Part shown: positions 27,514 to 37,137 of the stretch, in pieces | Position numbering within the stretch: the first letter of the stretch is position 1 | Layout: the number at the start of each line of letters is the position of its first letter | Assembly (NCBI RefSeq): GCF_003007685.1 | Contig: NZ_PXNN01000004.1 | Coordinates: forward strand, 1-64,000 | Direction of reading: 5' to 3' | DNA: 64,000 nt | DNA from: Marinobacter halophilus | GTDB taxonomy: Bacteria; Pseudomonadota; Gammaproteobacteria; Pseudomonadales; Oleiphilaceae | The notes under the pieces: generated by a model | Database searches by the model: none | The model's input: only the letters and a program-made list of their open reading frames with translations | Told to the model about the DNA's origin: nothing | Translations under genes and position numbers: made by a program

Positions 27514-29544
27514 TCAGACTTTAAACGCCGTCACAAGACGCTGCAACGAGGCGGTGAGTTCCGACATCTGACGTGACGATACCAGCGTCTCTTCGGCATT
27601 AGTCGCCGTACTCTGCCCTAACTCACCGATCCGTTCGACGTTGGCGTTGACGTTCTTGGCCACCGCCGACTGCTCTTCCGCTGCCTGCGCAATCTGATGG
27701 CTCATGTCGACGATCTCCGAAATGCCGGCCGCGATCCGGTCCAGAGCCTCGGTCACCTCGCCAGACTTCTGCACCGTCTGCTCCGTTGCATCGTGGCTGC
27801 TGGTCATCGCTGACACCGCCTCTTTAACGCCACCCTGCAAGCGGGAAATCATGCCTTCAATTTCTTCGGTGGACTTGTGGGTGCGCTGTGATAACGATCG
27901 CACCTCATCTGCTACCACGGCAAAGCCGCGCCCCTGTTCTCCAGCTCTGGCGGCTTCGATGGCCGCGTTCAATGCCAGCAGATTGGTCTGCTCGGCAATG
28001 GCCTTGATTTCGACCAATACCTGGCTGATGTTGGTGCTGTCCGCGCTAACCCGATTAATAACTTCTACCGCACCGGCAATTTCAGACGACAAGCGGTTGA
28101 TGGTTTGAACAGTGTCGGCTACCACCTGCCGGCCGGTTTCGGTGTTCCGCTCAGCGTTACCGGCACTGTCGGCAACCCGATGCGCGCTCTCCGTCACCTC
28201 AGTGACCGCTCCGACCATCTGGCCCATGGCCTCGTTGATCTGACCGGTCTCATCCATCTGACGGGCAACCGCTTCGCTGTTTGCTGAAGCCGTATCGGTA
28301 ACCTTCACAGCCTGGCTACCAACGTCCGCGGTAGTGGCACTGACCGAGCGGATAAGTTCGGCAATCCGGTCCGTCATGTTGTTGAATTCGGCGGTCAGTT
28401 CGCCCAATTCATCCCGGTTGTTCAACTGGATGTGAGTGGTCATATCACCCGCTGCCACATTACGGGCAGCCGCACTGAACCGGTTGATGGCAGTTCTCAC
28501 CGACATAAAAAAGCCGACGTAGAGATACACCACCAAAACCATTACGACCAGCAAGGCACCAATGATAAGACGGCGCTGGCCAATCTCGCTGCTTAACCTT
28601 CGATCCAGGTTCGCCGCCACCACATCAAAAATACCTGCGGTCAAGACATCATAATAACCGAGCTGACCCGTCACCACAGAGTCAAAGTCCTGCCAGGGCT
28701 GCTCCAGGCGCATCGGTGTAATAACATTGGTATCGAGCTGCTCGCGAACCACGAGCAGGCTTTCATCAACTCTCGCCAAGGCTTCGCCCGTCTGGCTGGC
28801 CAGCTGTGGTGACGTTTCTGAAGCGACCGAGAGCGCAGGCGCCAGCAGCGAGCTTCGATTGGTCAGCTGGTCGTATATTTCGTTAAGAATCTCACTCAGG
28901 TTATAACCTACCTGCCCTTCGACGAGGGCAAAGACCCCGTAAGAACGAGTCCGTCCCACCGCCGTTCTGGCTTCAGGCAACGCGTTACGCACCAGCCCCA
29001 GCAACAGGAGATTCTCCCGCGAAACGTCCTGCCCCAGCCCTGAAATCTCAATAGTGGCAGGCAGCAATGCCAGCACCTTCTGAACAAACTCCTGGTAGAG
29101 TTTGAACTGGGGATCCATGTTGCCCTGATAGTTGTCATTTTCTTTCAGTGACGCCCACTCTGCTTGCAGCGCCAGTACCTGATCATTCCAGGAACCAGTA
29201 GCATCAAACGAGCGATCCTGCCCGGCAAGATCAGCCATCAGGACGTCGATCCGTTCGGCAGCTCCCTGTGCCTTTGCCAACAGTGCCGGTTCATCCTTGA
29301 GTATGCCCGGGGCCTGATAGTCCCGGTAGTCCATCGACGCGGCCACCAACTGATCGACTTTGCGTAACTCAGCCAGGCCCTCAATACCTCGAGTCATGGA
29401 TTGCACAGATTGATTCAGGCCGGAAATAACAAGCCAGGAAAGGACGATGATCGGTCCGAGGAACAGAATGCTGATGAGGCTGAACTTGTAGACCATGGGC
29501 AGCCGGTTCATCAGGGTAATCGCTGGATTGATCAAATAGTTCAC
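27514..29544 (-). CDS. methyl-accepting chemotaxis protein
   Basis: A 676-residue transmembrane chemoreceptor. TM1 lies at about 20-43, followed by a large, mainly helical periplasmic sensor (about 45-320) that I cannot assign to a ligand family. TM2 is at about 325-348, then a HAMP domain (about 350-400, [20 protein letters not shown]). The cytoplasmic signalling helices carry the highly conserved tip ([39 protein letters not shown]). The C-terminus ends LVTAFKV with no CheR-binding pentapeptide. No che genes are near, so it is an orphan receptor. Confidence 0.95.
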   Translation of the reverse strand: MNYLINPAITLMNRLPMVYKFSLISILFLGPIIVLSWLVISGLNQSVQSMTRGIEGLAELRKVDQLVAASMDYRDYQAPGILKDEPALLAKAQGAAERIDVLMADLAGQDRSFDATGSWNDQVLALQAEWASLKENDNYQGNMDPQFKLYQEFVQKVLALLPATIEISGLGQDVSRENLLLLGLVRNALPEARTAVGRTRSYGVFALVEGQVGYNLSEILNEIYDQLTNRSSLLAPALSVASETSPQLASQTGEALARVDESLLVVREQLDTNVITPMRLEQPWQDFDSVVTGQLGYYDVLTAGIFDVVAANLDRRLSSEIGQRRLIIGALLVVMVLVVYLYVGFFMSVRTAINRFSAAARNVAAGDMTTHIQLNNRDELGELTAEFNNMTDRIAELIRSVSATTADVGSQAVKVTDTASANSEAVARQMDETGQINEAMGQMVGAVTEVTESAHRVADSAGNAERNTETGRQVVADTVQTINRLSSEIAGAVEVINRVSADSTNISQVLVEIKAIAEQTNLLALNAAIEAARAGEQGRGFAVVADEVRSLSQRTHKSTEEIEGMISRLQGGVKEAVSAMTSSHDATEQTVQKSGEVTEALDRIAAGISEIVDMSHQIAQAAEEQSAVAKNVNANVERIGELGQSTATNAEETLVSSRQMSELTASLQRLVTAFKV

Positions 29545-29660
29545 GGTGCCCTCTCGCTGATTCTAATAACTGAATCTTTATTCTTTCTTTGATTATGGCC
29601 TAAGGTCGCAAAAACTGAATCACCATTAAGTGTTATTCTGTAATGTTTTTTGACAGTTCC

Positions 29661-30548
29661 TTAAACAACACCTGCAATCACCAACAGTGCCACGCCGCAA
29701 ATCCACACCAACATACTTCGGCTCAGCAGATCACGGATGGCAGTCAGGCTTCGACCGCCAAAGCTGGCCCACTCATCCGGATGCAAGCGTGCAAACTGTT
29801 CCGGATCAAGCGCATAACCGGTTAACGACCCATTAGCGGAAATCATGAGAACTTCCGAGGTATTTCTTCCGTAACCGGGCAGCACGTTTTTGGCTTCACG
29901 CAACCAGCCGGCCAGGTCACCCGCTACGCCAAGGGTGCAGGACAACAAACGAGCGGGAATCCAACTGACCAGGTCCGCCAGTTTCTGGAAGCGTGGGCGC
30001 GCCGCATGTTGCGGCCATTGCTCAGCCAGCGCCACCAAACCCCGCGCCACCAGGGCGGCACCGACACCGCCAACCACATACCAGAACGCGATCAGGAAAA
30101 AACGTTCGAAAACGGCAATCACCAGTGCTTTGGATAAGGACAGATGCATGGCTTCCGGTGATAGCGCCGCCCCACGCTCCTCCGCAGGCAGGCGATTCTG
30201 AACCTGACGCCAGGCCCCCTGCATATCACCTCGGCTCCAGGCATCAGTATAATCGCGCAGCAGTTGCCGCCAGCCAGGCGTGCCCATCAACAGCACCAGC
30301 AGGATCAGCTCCAGGGGGTAAGCGGCGAACCGGAAGCCGAACCACCCCAAGGCCCAGACAAGCCCTACCAGCACCAGGCCGGGCACCACAACCAGGGCGA
30401 CACCCGTTCGAATGGAACTCTCATTACCGGCCTGAATCTTCGCACCCCGGCGAAACCAGTTGCGCCAGAGCGCATCACCATCAAGCCGATTGAGACGGTC
30501 CAACCGGCGCCTTATCAGGTAAGCCAGAAGAAAAACAACAAATACCAT
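29661..30548 (-). CDS. ampE: AmpE-like inner membrane protein
   Basis: A 295-residue membrane protein with hydrophobic segments near the N-terminus, at about 50-70, at 160-180 and at the C-terminus (SMLVWICGVALLVIAGVV). It directly follows ampD; the two are adjacent with no gap, as in the classic ampDE operon. AmpE is thought to be a sensory membrane protein linked to beta-lactamase induction and resembles CobD/CbiB-type proteins. The name rests on ampD linkage plus general match. Confidence 0.85.
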   Translation of the reverse strand: MVFVVFLLAYLIRRRLDRLNRLDGDALWRNWFRRGAKIQAGNESSIRTGVALVVVPGLVLVGLVWALGWFGFRFAAYPLELILLVLLMGTPGWRQLLRDYTDAWSRGDMQGAWRQVQNRLPAEERGAALSPEAMHLSLSKALVIAVFERFFLIAFWYVVGGVGAALVARGLVALAEQWPQHAARPRFQKLADLVSWIPARLLSCTLGVAGDLAGWLREAKNVLPGYGRNTSEVLMISANGSLTGYALDPEQFARLHPDEWASFGGRSLTAIRDLLSRSMLVWICGVALLVIAGVV

Positions 30549-31175
30549 TCAAGCGATCTCCTGATCTGCCAGCAATGCGGAAAAATACGGCCAATCGAAA
30601 GCGGGACCTGGATCGGTTTTGCGCCCGGGTGCAATATCGCAATGCCCGGCAACCCGATCTGGGGTCACGTCCGGCCAGGCCATCATCGTCAACCGGACCA
30701 TCGATGCCAATGTCTGATACTGCTCAGGCGTGTAGGGAATGTCGTCCGTGCCTTCAAGCTCGATACCAATGGAGAAATCATTGCACTCCTCCTCAGCTCC
30801 GAAGCAGGAACGGCCGGCATGCCAGGCCCGCTCCAGACAACTGACAAATTGAATGACAGAGCCATCCCTGCGCACCAGCGCGTGAGCCGAGACTTGCACT
30901 GACGCAATGGTTTCGAAGTAGGGGTGGCCCGCCGGGTCCAGCTGGTTGCAGAAGAATTGCTCGATTTCAGGACCACCAAACTGGCCTGGAGGCAAGCTGA
31001 TGTTATGGACCACCAACAGGGAAATTTTTGAGTTTTGCGGCCGGGAGCCAAAGTTCGGAGAGGGTGACCACCGGCAGCCAGGATAGCGACCGGTTTGCTT
31101 CAATTGTTCGGCATGAGCCACTGTGACCCGCGGGGCGGATACATCGTGTGGGTTTACAGAATCAGAGTTTGGCAA
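30549..31175 (-). CDS. ampD: 1,6-anhydro-N-acetylmuramyl-L-alanine amidase AmpD
   Basis: A 208-residue cytoplasmic Zn amidase that removes the peptide from anhydromuropeptides during murein recycling, lowering the AmpR inducer signal. Amidase_2 features: LLVVHNISLPPGQFGG with a zinc His, VSAHALVRRDGSVIQFV, and GHCDIAPGRKTDPGPAFDW with the second His and Asp ligands. The N-terminus is about 20 residues longer than E. coli AmpD, so a later start is possible. It lies upstream of ampE. Confidence 0.94.
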   Translation of the reverse strand: MPNSDSVNPHDVSAPRVTVAHAEQLKQTGRYPGCRWSPSPNFGSRPQNSKISLLVVHNISLPPGQFGGPEIEQFFCNQLDPAGHPYFETIASVQVSAHALVRRDGSVIQFVSCLERAWHAGRSCFGAEEECNDFSIGIELEGTDDIPYTPEQYQTLASMVRLTMMAWPDVTPDRVAGHCDIAPGRKTDPGPAFDWPYFSALLADQEIA

Positions 31176-31272
31176 AGCTCGTCCACAGTCACTGGATAAT
31201 TATCTTACGGATTGAATCACAAAGCGACCGTATATGCTACGTGGCCTGCAGCGCACCCCCGACCCCGGAAAA

Positions 31273-33588
31273 TCAGTCTTTCCGGTTATGCCTCAGATTA
31301 TCAATAATGGATTCCAGGGCCCGGTCAAAAATCAGACCGTCATCCAGTAGCGTCATGAAGCCGCCCTGAAGTGCAGTGGCCAGATCGTTCCGGTGATATT
31401 CCGCCACTTTGGCGCCACTGCGATTGACGAAAATGTATTTCCCCGTGGCTTTGATAAACGCCGCCAGTTTGCAGCGCACTTTGACGCCGTCACGAACCAG
31501 CTCAACCCAGGAGCCAACCCGCAGATGATCAGCGCGATCAAGCCATTCAGCAGACGCCACGGGGGCTGGAGACACATTCTGAGCGGCCGGCACAACCTCT
31601 TGCTCAGGTTTCCGGGCGGCAGCAGGGACCCCGGCCTCATCGATTATCGGCACAGGCTCACTGATCGGACGCACAGTCTCAACAGATAGAGTGCCGGACA
31701 CCGCTTCAGCATGGCCCTCAATGACTGGCGCCGGCTCTGCTCGCACCTCTTCAGCCTCAGCAACCGGCGCCGTAACCAGCTTCTGGAAGACGTCGACATG
31801 AGCAAGCTCAAGATCCCGAATGACAGCATCGGTCGAGAATGGATCCCAGGAGATCTCATGCAGCGCGCGCCGCAACTCCTCAACCACGCCCGGAATCGCT
31901 CTGAGCAGCTCTGAGCGGGTTGCATCAGATACCGGTGCCGGGTCAACACTCCAGATCAGCCGCTGGGTAACAACAGAGGCGGACTGCCATTGCTCGCTGT
32001 CTTCACCCTGGCGCAGCACAACCCACTGCAAGTACCGGGTCCAGGGCTCGCTAAGAATTTGCATAACCGGGGCCGGGATATCCCGACCCGCCGACTCGTC
32101 GTTGATCAGGCTGGTCGCCGCCTGAATTGCACGCTCCTGCCGAGCTCTGCCCTCTTCCGCATCTCTGAGTCGCTGCTCGACCAGTTCCCGCCGACGCCGG
32201 TCAAGGTCCATAAAGTGACCGAAGTCTTTGAGCAACGCCTCGAACAATCCGACGTTGTCGGTAAATTCATTCAGGATACGGTCAACCACCTCTTCAATTT
32301 TTTCTCGCAGCGGATCGCGCATGCCCGCGCGCTTCTCAGTCCAGCCAATGGCAGACAGCGCCAGTTCATTAAGAAGTTTGCGAACCGGATGACCGCCCCG
32401 GTTAAAAAAGTTCCGGTCACTCAGAGCAACCTTCAGCACCGGTATCTGCAATCTGCCGATCAACGACTTCATCACCGAGTGCAGCTGCCGATCTTCCAAG
32501 ATGAAATCAAACAGCATCGACACCAGGTTAATGACGTCGCCATCCACCTGACCAAACGACACCGATTTACCGCCAGGCTCCTGCAAGACCGAGACAATCT
32601 GTTGCCTGAGCGGAATCACCTGATCCCCGTCGTGCCCCTGAAAACTGCTCTGCAACTCATTCAGGCGAACCATAAGGTTGCCGGTATCCAGGGTGACAGC
32701 ACCCAACGGTACACCACCACCCGATACAGCGGCGTCACCCTGATGCAACAGAGCACTCAATTCCGAAAACGTTGGCGACTGAGATGCGCCAGCCTGCTCT
32801 CCATAGCTGGCGGATGCTCCCGCTGAACCGGCCGATGCCGGTGGCACCGGGCCCTGCCCTTGCGGGGCCCGGTGGCCGGTAACCGGCCCCTTGCCCGTCG
32901 GCGGCCGCTTCATATCCGGCAGCACACCTTCGGCAATCAGCGTTTTGTTGGCTTGCTCATAGAAACCCGCCAGTTTATTCACCAATAGGCGTTCGAACAG
33001 CTTCAACACAACCAGTTTGGCCCGAATATCAATATCCAGATCCGCACAGGCTTCTGAAACGCCGCCACAAATGACTTCGGGGCTGAGCGGCATCTGATCA
33101 TCGGACAGTTCAATGCCCGGCATGAGGTGTCGAACTCGGGTCGCCAGCATGCGCACCGGTTCCTGATACTGGTTGCGCAATTTGGTGACGAGGTTTTCGA
33201 TAGCGACTTGTTGTTCCAGTTCCGAGTGGTCAAGCAGGCTCAGGGAATCCTGATCAACCTCTTCAAGCGACGAGGCTGAACGGAGTGGTTTGAAACGCCC
33301 GATGTCATTAAAGGCCTGGCTGACGTACTGGAGCATCGACACCGTCATCGACTTGCGACGAAGCCGCAGCTCACGCATGGCATCGAAGTAGGCAGTCTGA
33401 TCCTGATTGGACCCGGCGCGATCTGCCAACGCGAACAGACTGTCATCCGCCTGCTCAAAAAATGAGGACAAGACCGCTTTGAGAGACTGCCCCGATGCGT
33501 CACGCAATCTGATCAGCGCTGGCGGCTGCGAGAACCGGCCAACCGGTTTCTGGCCGGTTATACGGACAACCTTGTTATCGTGCGCCAT
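31273..33588 (-). CDS. DUF1631 family protein
   Basis: A large (771-residue) soluble protein of the DUF1631 family found in Pseudomonas-like bacteria. The N-terminal half is helical and acidic; a Gly/Pro/Ser-rich linker lies around 235-275; conserved stretches follow (MVRLNELQSSF, NLVSMLFDFILEDRQLHS, FFNRGGHPVRKLLNELALSA). The C-terminal domain (about 680-765, LRVGSWVELVRDGVKVRCKL, KYIFVNRSGAKVAE) looks PilZ-like, so a link to c-di-GMP is possible but is inference. Function is unknown. A hairpin (CCGGAAA/TTTCCGG, about 31265-31285) surrounds the stop codon. Confidence 0.85.
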   Translation of the reverse strand: MAHDNKVVRITGQKPVGRFSQPPALIRLRDASGQSLKAVLSSFFEQADDSLFALADRAGSNQDQTAYFDAMRELRLRRKSMTVSMLQYVSQAFNDIGRFKPLRSASSLEEVDQDSLSLLDHSELEQQVAIENLVTKLRNQYQEPVRMLATRVRHLMPGIELSDDQMPLSPEVICGGVSEACADLDIDIRAKLVVLKLFERLLVNKLAGFYEQANKTLIAEGVLPDMKRPPTGKGPVTGHRAPQGQGPVPPASAGSAGASASYGEQAGASQSPTFSELSALLHQGDAAVSGGGVPLGAVTLDTGNLMVRLNELQSSFQGHDGDQVIPLRQQIVSVLQEPGGKSVSFGQVDGDVINLVSMLFDFILEDRQLHSVMKSLIGRLQIPVLKVALSDRNFFNRGGHPVRKLLNELALSAIGWTEKRAGMRDPLREKIEEVVDRILNEFTDNVGLFEALLKDFGHFMDLDRRRRELVEQRLRDAEEGRARQERAIQAATSLINDESAGRDIPAPVMQILSEPWTRYLQWVVLRQGEDSEQWQSASVVTQRLIWSVDPAPVSDATRSELLRAIPGVVEELRRALHEISWDPFSTDAVIRDLELAHVDVFQKLVTAPVAEAEEVRAEPAPVIEGHAEAVSGTLSVETVRPISEPVPIIDEAGVPAAARKPEQEVVPAAQNVSPAPVASAEWLDRADHLRVGSWVELVRDGVKVRCKLAAFIKATGKYIFVNRSGAKVAEYHRNDLATALQGGFMTLLDDGLIFDRALESIIDNLRHNRKD

Positions 33589-33657
33589 GGGGATGCTCCG
33601 GTTTGTTCAGCGATGAAGCTCAAAATGTCTAATGCTTACATCATACGGCCGGTGCTC

Positions 33658-33691
33658 GTCACCTTGTGTCAGAATTTGTCACCTTTTGTGT
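33658..33691. promoter_or_regulatory. direct repeats in the DUF1631/nadC intergenic region
   Basis: GTCACCTTGTGT (33658-33669) and GTCACCTTTTGTGT (33678-33691) are spaced 20 bp start to start, about two helical turns. They lie between the divergent DUF1631 and nadC genes, a plausible operator. The regulator is unknown. The rest of the 223-bp gap shows nothing else definite. Confidence 0.4.
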
Positions 33692-33811
33692 AACAACGAC
33701 CTACGTCACATTTTAACAGCAATCACCGTGGTCATTTTACGTAACGGCAGGCTGGCAGTAGAATTGCGGTCCTTACGCAAATCCACCAAATCTGACCGTC
33801 GGAAAAACGCC

Positions 33812-34651
33812 ATGATCGCCCCTGAATTACTCCGCCAGGCCCGTATTGAATCGGTTGCTCACAGCCTCCGCGAAGACATTGGCGACGGCGACATTACCGC
33901 CATGCTGATTCCGGCCGGTAAATCAGCGACAGGGCGAGTGATCACCCGCGAGCCCGCCCGCCTTTCCGGCAAAGACTGGGTTGATGAAGTGTTTCGGCAG
34001 GTGGATCCATCGGTTGAACTCGCCTGGCGGTACCAGGACGGTGACGACGTTGCAGCTGACGAGATCATTTTCACCATGACCGGCCCGGCACGGTCACTGC
34101 TCATCGCAGAGCGGGCCGCTCTGAACTGGCTACAGACCCTGTCGGGCGTAGCCACAACCTGCGCTGGGTTCGCGGCCAGAGTGGCGCACACCAAGGTGCG
34201 ACTGCTGGACACCCGCAAAACCATCCCCGGCCTGCGCCTGGCCCAGAAATACGCGGTCACCTGCGGCGGCTGTGACAATCACCGCCTGGGCCTATGGGAC
34301 GCTTTTCTGATCAAGGAAAACCACATTGCGGCCTGCGGCTCGATTGCCGGGGCCATCAACGAAGCCCGCCGGATCGCTCCCGCCCGCCCGGTGGAGGTCG
34401 AAACCGAGTCTATGGACGAGCTTAACCAGGCCCTGGACGCGGGCGCCGACATCATCATGCTGGACGAGTTTTCGCTGGAGGATATGGCAGAAGCCGTCCG
34501 CGTTACCGCAGGCCGGGCCAGGCTCGAAGCCTCAGGCGGAATCAACGAGCACACGTTGATCCCGGTGGCGGAAACCGGGGTGGATTACATATCTATCGGC
34601 GCACTGACCAAAGACCTTCGGGCGATCGACCTGTCCATGCGCCTGGACTGA
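33812..34651 (+). CDS. nadC: nicotinate-nucleotide diphosphorylase (carboxylating)
   Basis: A 279-residue quinolinate phosphoribosyltransferase, converting quinolinate and PRPP to nicotinate mononucleotide in NAD synthesis. Family features: [71 protein letters not shown] and [11 protein letters not shown]. The ATG at 33812 gives the normal length; the open frame runs 60 codons further upstream but has no family similarity. ATG follows GGAAAAACGCC. Confidence 0.96.
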   Translation: MIAPELLRQARIESVAHSLREDIGDGDITAMLIPAGKSATGRVITREPARLSGKDWVDEVFRQVDPSVELAWRYQDGDDVAADEIIFTMTGPARSLLIAERAALNWLQTLSGVATTCAGFAARVAHTKVRLLDTRKTIPGLRLAQKYAVTCGGCDNHRLGLWDAFLIKENHIAACGSIAGAINEARRIAPARPVEVETESMDELNQALDAGADIIMLDEFSLEDMAEAVRVTAGRARLEASGGINEHTLIPVAETGVDYISIGALTKDLRAIDLSMRLD

Positions 34652-34678
34652 AGCCGGGGACACAGCACCCGCCGCCAC

Positions 34679-35020
34679 TCAGGAGCCGGACAGCAGCCGG
34701 TCCATTTCCTCAAGCGCCCTGATCAGGCGCTGACCGGACTGCGGCCGGCCACGGAAATACTCTTCGGCCATCGGCGCAATACCGGAAACCAAGGGCAGTG
34801 GATGCCCGCTTTCAACCAGCCCCTTCATTTTTTCCAGAAACACAAATTGGAGCCACTGTGTAAACTCCATGGTGTCGAGACAGAAGGGTTCAGTGCTTTG
34901 AAACGCCTCTTCCGCCGGCGGAATAACTTCCCAAACCTCGAGCTGCCGAAGCTCTATCTCGATCTGCAGCAGGCTGTCGGTTATCTGGTCAAAATGGTGT
35001 TTATTGGTGCTCATACTCAT
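34679..35020 (-). CDS. YqcC family protein (DUF446)
   Basis: A 113-residue helical protein. LLQIEIELRQLEVWEVIPP and FCLDTMEFTQWLQFVFLEKM are the conserved family segments. E. coli yqcC is next to the tRNA pseudouridine synthase truC, but no truC is visible here. Function unknown. It is 4 nt downstream of the ParA gene and probably co-transcribed. Confidence 0.85.
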   Translation of the reverse strand: MSMSTNKHHFDQITDSLLQIEIELRQLEVWEVIPPAEEAFQSTEPFCLDTMEFTQWLQFVFLEKMKGLVESGHPLPLVSGIAPMAEEYFRGRPQSGQRLIRALEEMDRLLSGS

Positions 35021-35024
35021 TCAA

Positions 35025-35822
35025 TCAGTCAGCCAAGGGTTCAAGTTCAACCGACTCGCCGTGGAGCACACGGTACAGGTCCTCATACTGACGGGTCAGC
35101 GGGTGTTTCGGTGCCATGTGAATCAAAGGCTGCCGGCTCTGATGAGACTCTTTCATCTTTACCGAACTGGATAACCGCACCGGCAGAACCGGCAAGCCCT
35201 CAGCAATCAACTCTTTCACCAGTTGCTTGGGCAAGCTGGCTCTGGGCTGGAACTGGTTGGCAATAATGCCTTCAACCACCAACTCCGGGTTGTGATCTTC
35301 CTGCAACTCGCGAATTTCATGAAGGATGCTGTACAACGCCTGGCGAGAGAAATCATCGCAATCGAAAGGGATCAGACAGCGCTGAGCGGCAATCAGCGCG
35401 GAGCGGGTGTAAAAATTAAGCGCCGGGGCAGTATCAATGTAGATCTCATCAAACGAGTCACCAAGCTTCTTAAGAAATTCACGAAGCTTGTAGATCTTAT
35501 GCTTGGCTTCCAGCTTACGCTCCAGAAAGTCCAGCTCAGGACTGGAGGGCAAAACAAACAGGTTATCAAACGGCGAGGCATGCACGAATTCATCCGGGCG
35601 ACGGTTGAACACGCTGAAAGCAACGGTCTGCTCCAGCAAATCGGCGGCGGTATCCTTCAGTTCGGTCGCTGGTTTTCCCAGCAGGTAGTGCGTTGAGTTG
35701 CCCTGCGGGTCGAGATCCACCACCAGGGTACGCCTGCCCCGGGCAGCACTGATCGCCGCCAGATTACAGGTGATACTCGACTTGCCTACACCGCCTTTCT
35801 GGTTAAAAACCACCCGTCTCAT
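35025..35822 (-). CDS. ParA family ATPase (orphan)
   Basis: A 265-residue deviant Walker ATPase: KGGVGKSSITCNLAA at the N-terminus, LVVDLDPQGNSTHYLLG (Walker A'), and DEIYIDTAPALNFYTRSAL (Walker B). The family positions cargo or segregates DNA. There is no ParB and no parS-like repeat nearby, and the gene is not next to rpmH/gidB, so it is not the chromosomal soj. Its neighbour is the YqcC gene. Confidence 0.92.
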   Translation of the reverse strand: MRRVVFNQKGGVGKSSITCNLAAISAARGRRTLVVDLDPQGNSTHYLLGKPATELKDTAADLLEQTVAFSVFNRRPDEFVHASPFDNLFVLPSSPELDFLERKLEAKHKIYKLREFLKKLGDSFDEIYIDTAPALNFYTRSALIAAQRCLIPFDCDDFSRQALYSILHEIRELQEDHNPELVVEGIIANQFQPRASLPKQLVKELIAEGLPVLPVRLSSSVKMKESHQSRQPLIHMAPKHPLTRQYEDLYRVLHGESVELEPLAD

Positions 35823-35861
35823 GTCGTCTCTCCAATGGACATTATCGTTATTAATCCGTTA

Positions 35862-36560
35862 CTACCATCCCATGACGGTTTTTACGAAAGGGATGGTCAA
35901 TCTCCTTTGTGCCTGCAGGGAATTTTCATCCAGGATGTCCAGCAGGCCCAACAGGTCACCCAGCCGGCGAGGCGCTCTGCGCATGATGAAACCGGCCACA
36001 TCCTCACTCAGCACCATTCCACGCTGCTCGGCCCTTGCCATCAGAATCCGGAGCCTGTCTTCATCCCGATACACCCCCAACTGAATCAACAGCCCGTGGG
36101 CCAGCCGGGAACCGAGATCCGCCAGGCCGAACGGTAGCACGGCGGGCACTTCTGACAGTGTGATCAATAACAGGCCGCCGCGGTCAAGAACCCGGTTGTA
36201 CAGATGGAAAACAGCCTCTTCCCAGTCATCATTGCCCGCCACCAGATCCAGATCGTCCAGACAAACAAGGTCATGGGACTCCAGTCCTGCCAGGGCATCC
36301 GGCCCGAACGGTTGTAACTCCTGAATACTGATGCAGACGGCGCTCTGGTCGCGCCGCTCGGCGAAATGGCAGGCAGCCTGAAGCAAATGACTTTTGCCGG
36401 TGTCTGAATCGCCACAGATCACCACCACCGGAGCGCCGGCGGACTGCTGGCATACCACTTTCAGCCGACGAGCGGCATCATGATTACGGTCGCCATGAAA
36501 GTTGTCGAACCGGGCATCGTCGCGGAGTCTGACCCCGAGCACCATCTGCGAAGGTGTCAT
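35862..36560 (-). CDS. hda: DnaA regulatory inactivator Hda
   Basis: A 232-residue AAA+ protein related to DnaA that, with the sliding clamp, triggers hydrolysis of DnaA-ATP after initiation. N-terminal QMVLGVRLRDDARFDNF contains the clamp-contact QMVL-like motif; ICGDSDTGKSHLLQAACH is Walker A, LVCLDDLDLV is Walker B, and GSRLAHGLLIQL is the arginine-finger region. The start at 36560 overlaps the stop of the upstream gene (ATGA), which argues against the longer frame to 36665. Confidence 0.93.
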   Translation of the reverse strand: MTPSQMVLGVRLRDDARFDNFHGDRNHDAARRLKVVCQQSAGAPVVVICGDSDTGKSHLLQAACHFAERRDQSAVCISIQELQPFGPDALAGLESHDLVCLDDLDLVAGNDDWEEAVFHLYNRVLDRGGLLLITLSEVPAVLPFGLADLGSRLAHGLLIQLGVYRDEDRLRILMARAEQRGMVLSEDVAGFIMRRAPRRLGDLLGLLDILDENSLQAQRRLTIPFVKTVMGW

Positions 36561-37117
36561 GAGCGTTTGGCTCTCCAGGCTCGCATACCCCACACCAGGA
36601 TGTAGTGAAAGCCACTGAATATCGCAGACACAGCCACCAGCAGAATACCGATCTCCATCACCCAAAGCTGCATAGGCAAGCCAGCCATCAGAATAATGAC
36701 CGCCAGAGCCATCAGAACCTGGATAAAGGTGTTGATTTTGCCGGGAATGCTCGGCTCCATCTCAAATCGCCCTACCCCGTAGTGATACATGAGCCCTCCG
36801 GCAACAATTACCAGATCACGACCAAGCACCAGGGCAAAAAGCCAGACGGGCAAAATACCGGTATAGGTCAGCATCAGATAAGCCGAGATCAGCAGCGCCT
36901 TATCGGCCAGGGGGTCCGCAACGGCCCCAAGGCGGGAGCGCCAATGAAAGTACCGAGCCAGAAATCCATCGAGGGCATCGGTGACCGCCGCAACCGCAAA
37001 AATAAACAGCGATAGCCGATAGTTGCCTTCCAACAACGCGCCCGCAAACGGAATAATGAGCAATATCCGCAAAAATGTCAGAGCGTTGGGAATCCATCGC
37101 CACCGGTGCAATATCAC
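36557..37117 (-). CDS. CDP-alcohol phosphatidyltransferase family protein (PgsA-like)
   Basis: A 186-residue membrane enzyme with about five hydrophobic helices. The family signature DGxxAR-x8-Gx3Dx3D is complete: DGFLARYFHWRSRLGAVADP then LADK (about 48-70), giving the metal and CDP site. It resembles phosphatidylglycerophosphate synthase, but members in this hda-linked position may use other alcohols. The order DUF2066-this-hda divergent from purMN is conserved in Pseudomonas-like genomes. Overlaps hda by 4 nt. Confidence 0.9.
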   Translation of the reverse strand: MILHRWRWIPNALTFLRILLIIPFAGALLEGNYRLSLFIFAVAAVTDALDGFLARYFHWRSRLGAVADPLADKALLISAYLMLTYTGILPVWLFALVLGRDLVIVAGGLMYHYGVGRFEMEPSIPGKINTFIQVLMALAVIILMAGLPMQLWVMEIGILLVAVSAIFSGFHYILVWGMRAWRAKRS

Positions 37118-37137
37118 GAACAGGCCTCCGCTGCCCT

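Noticed and set aside
35025-35822. Chromosomal partition locus parAB
   Set aside because: No parB, no parS-like repeats and not in the gidB/rpmH neighbourhood; treated as an orphan ParA.
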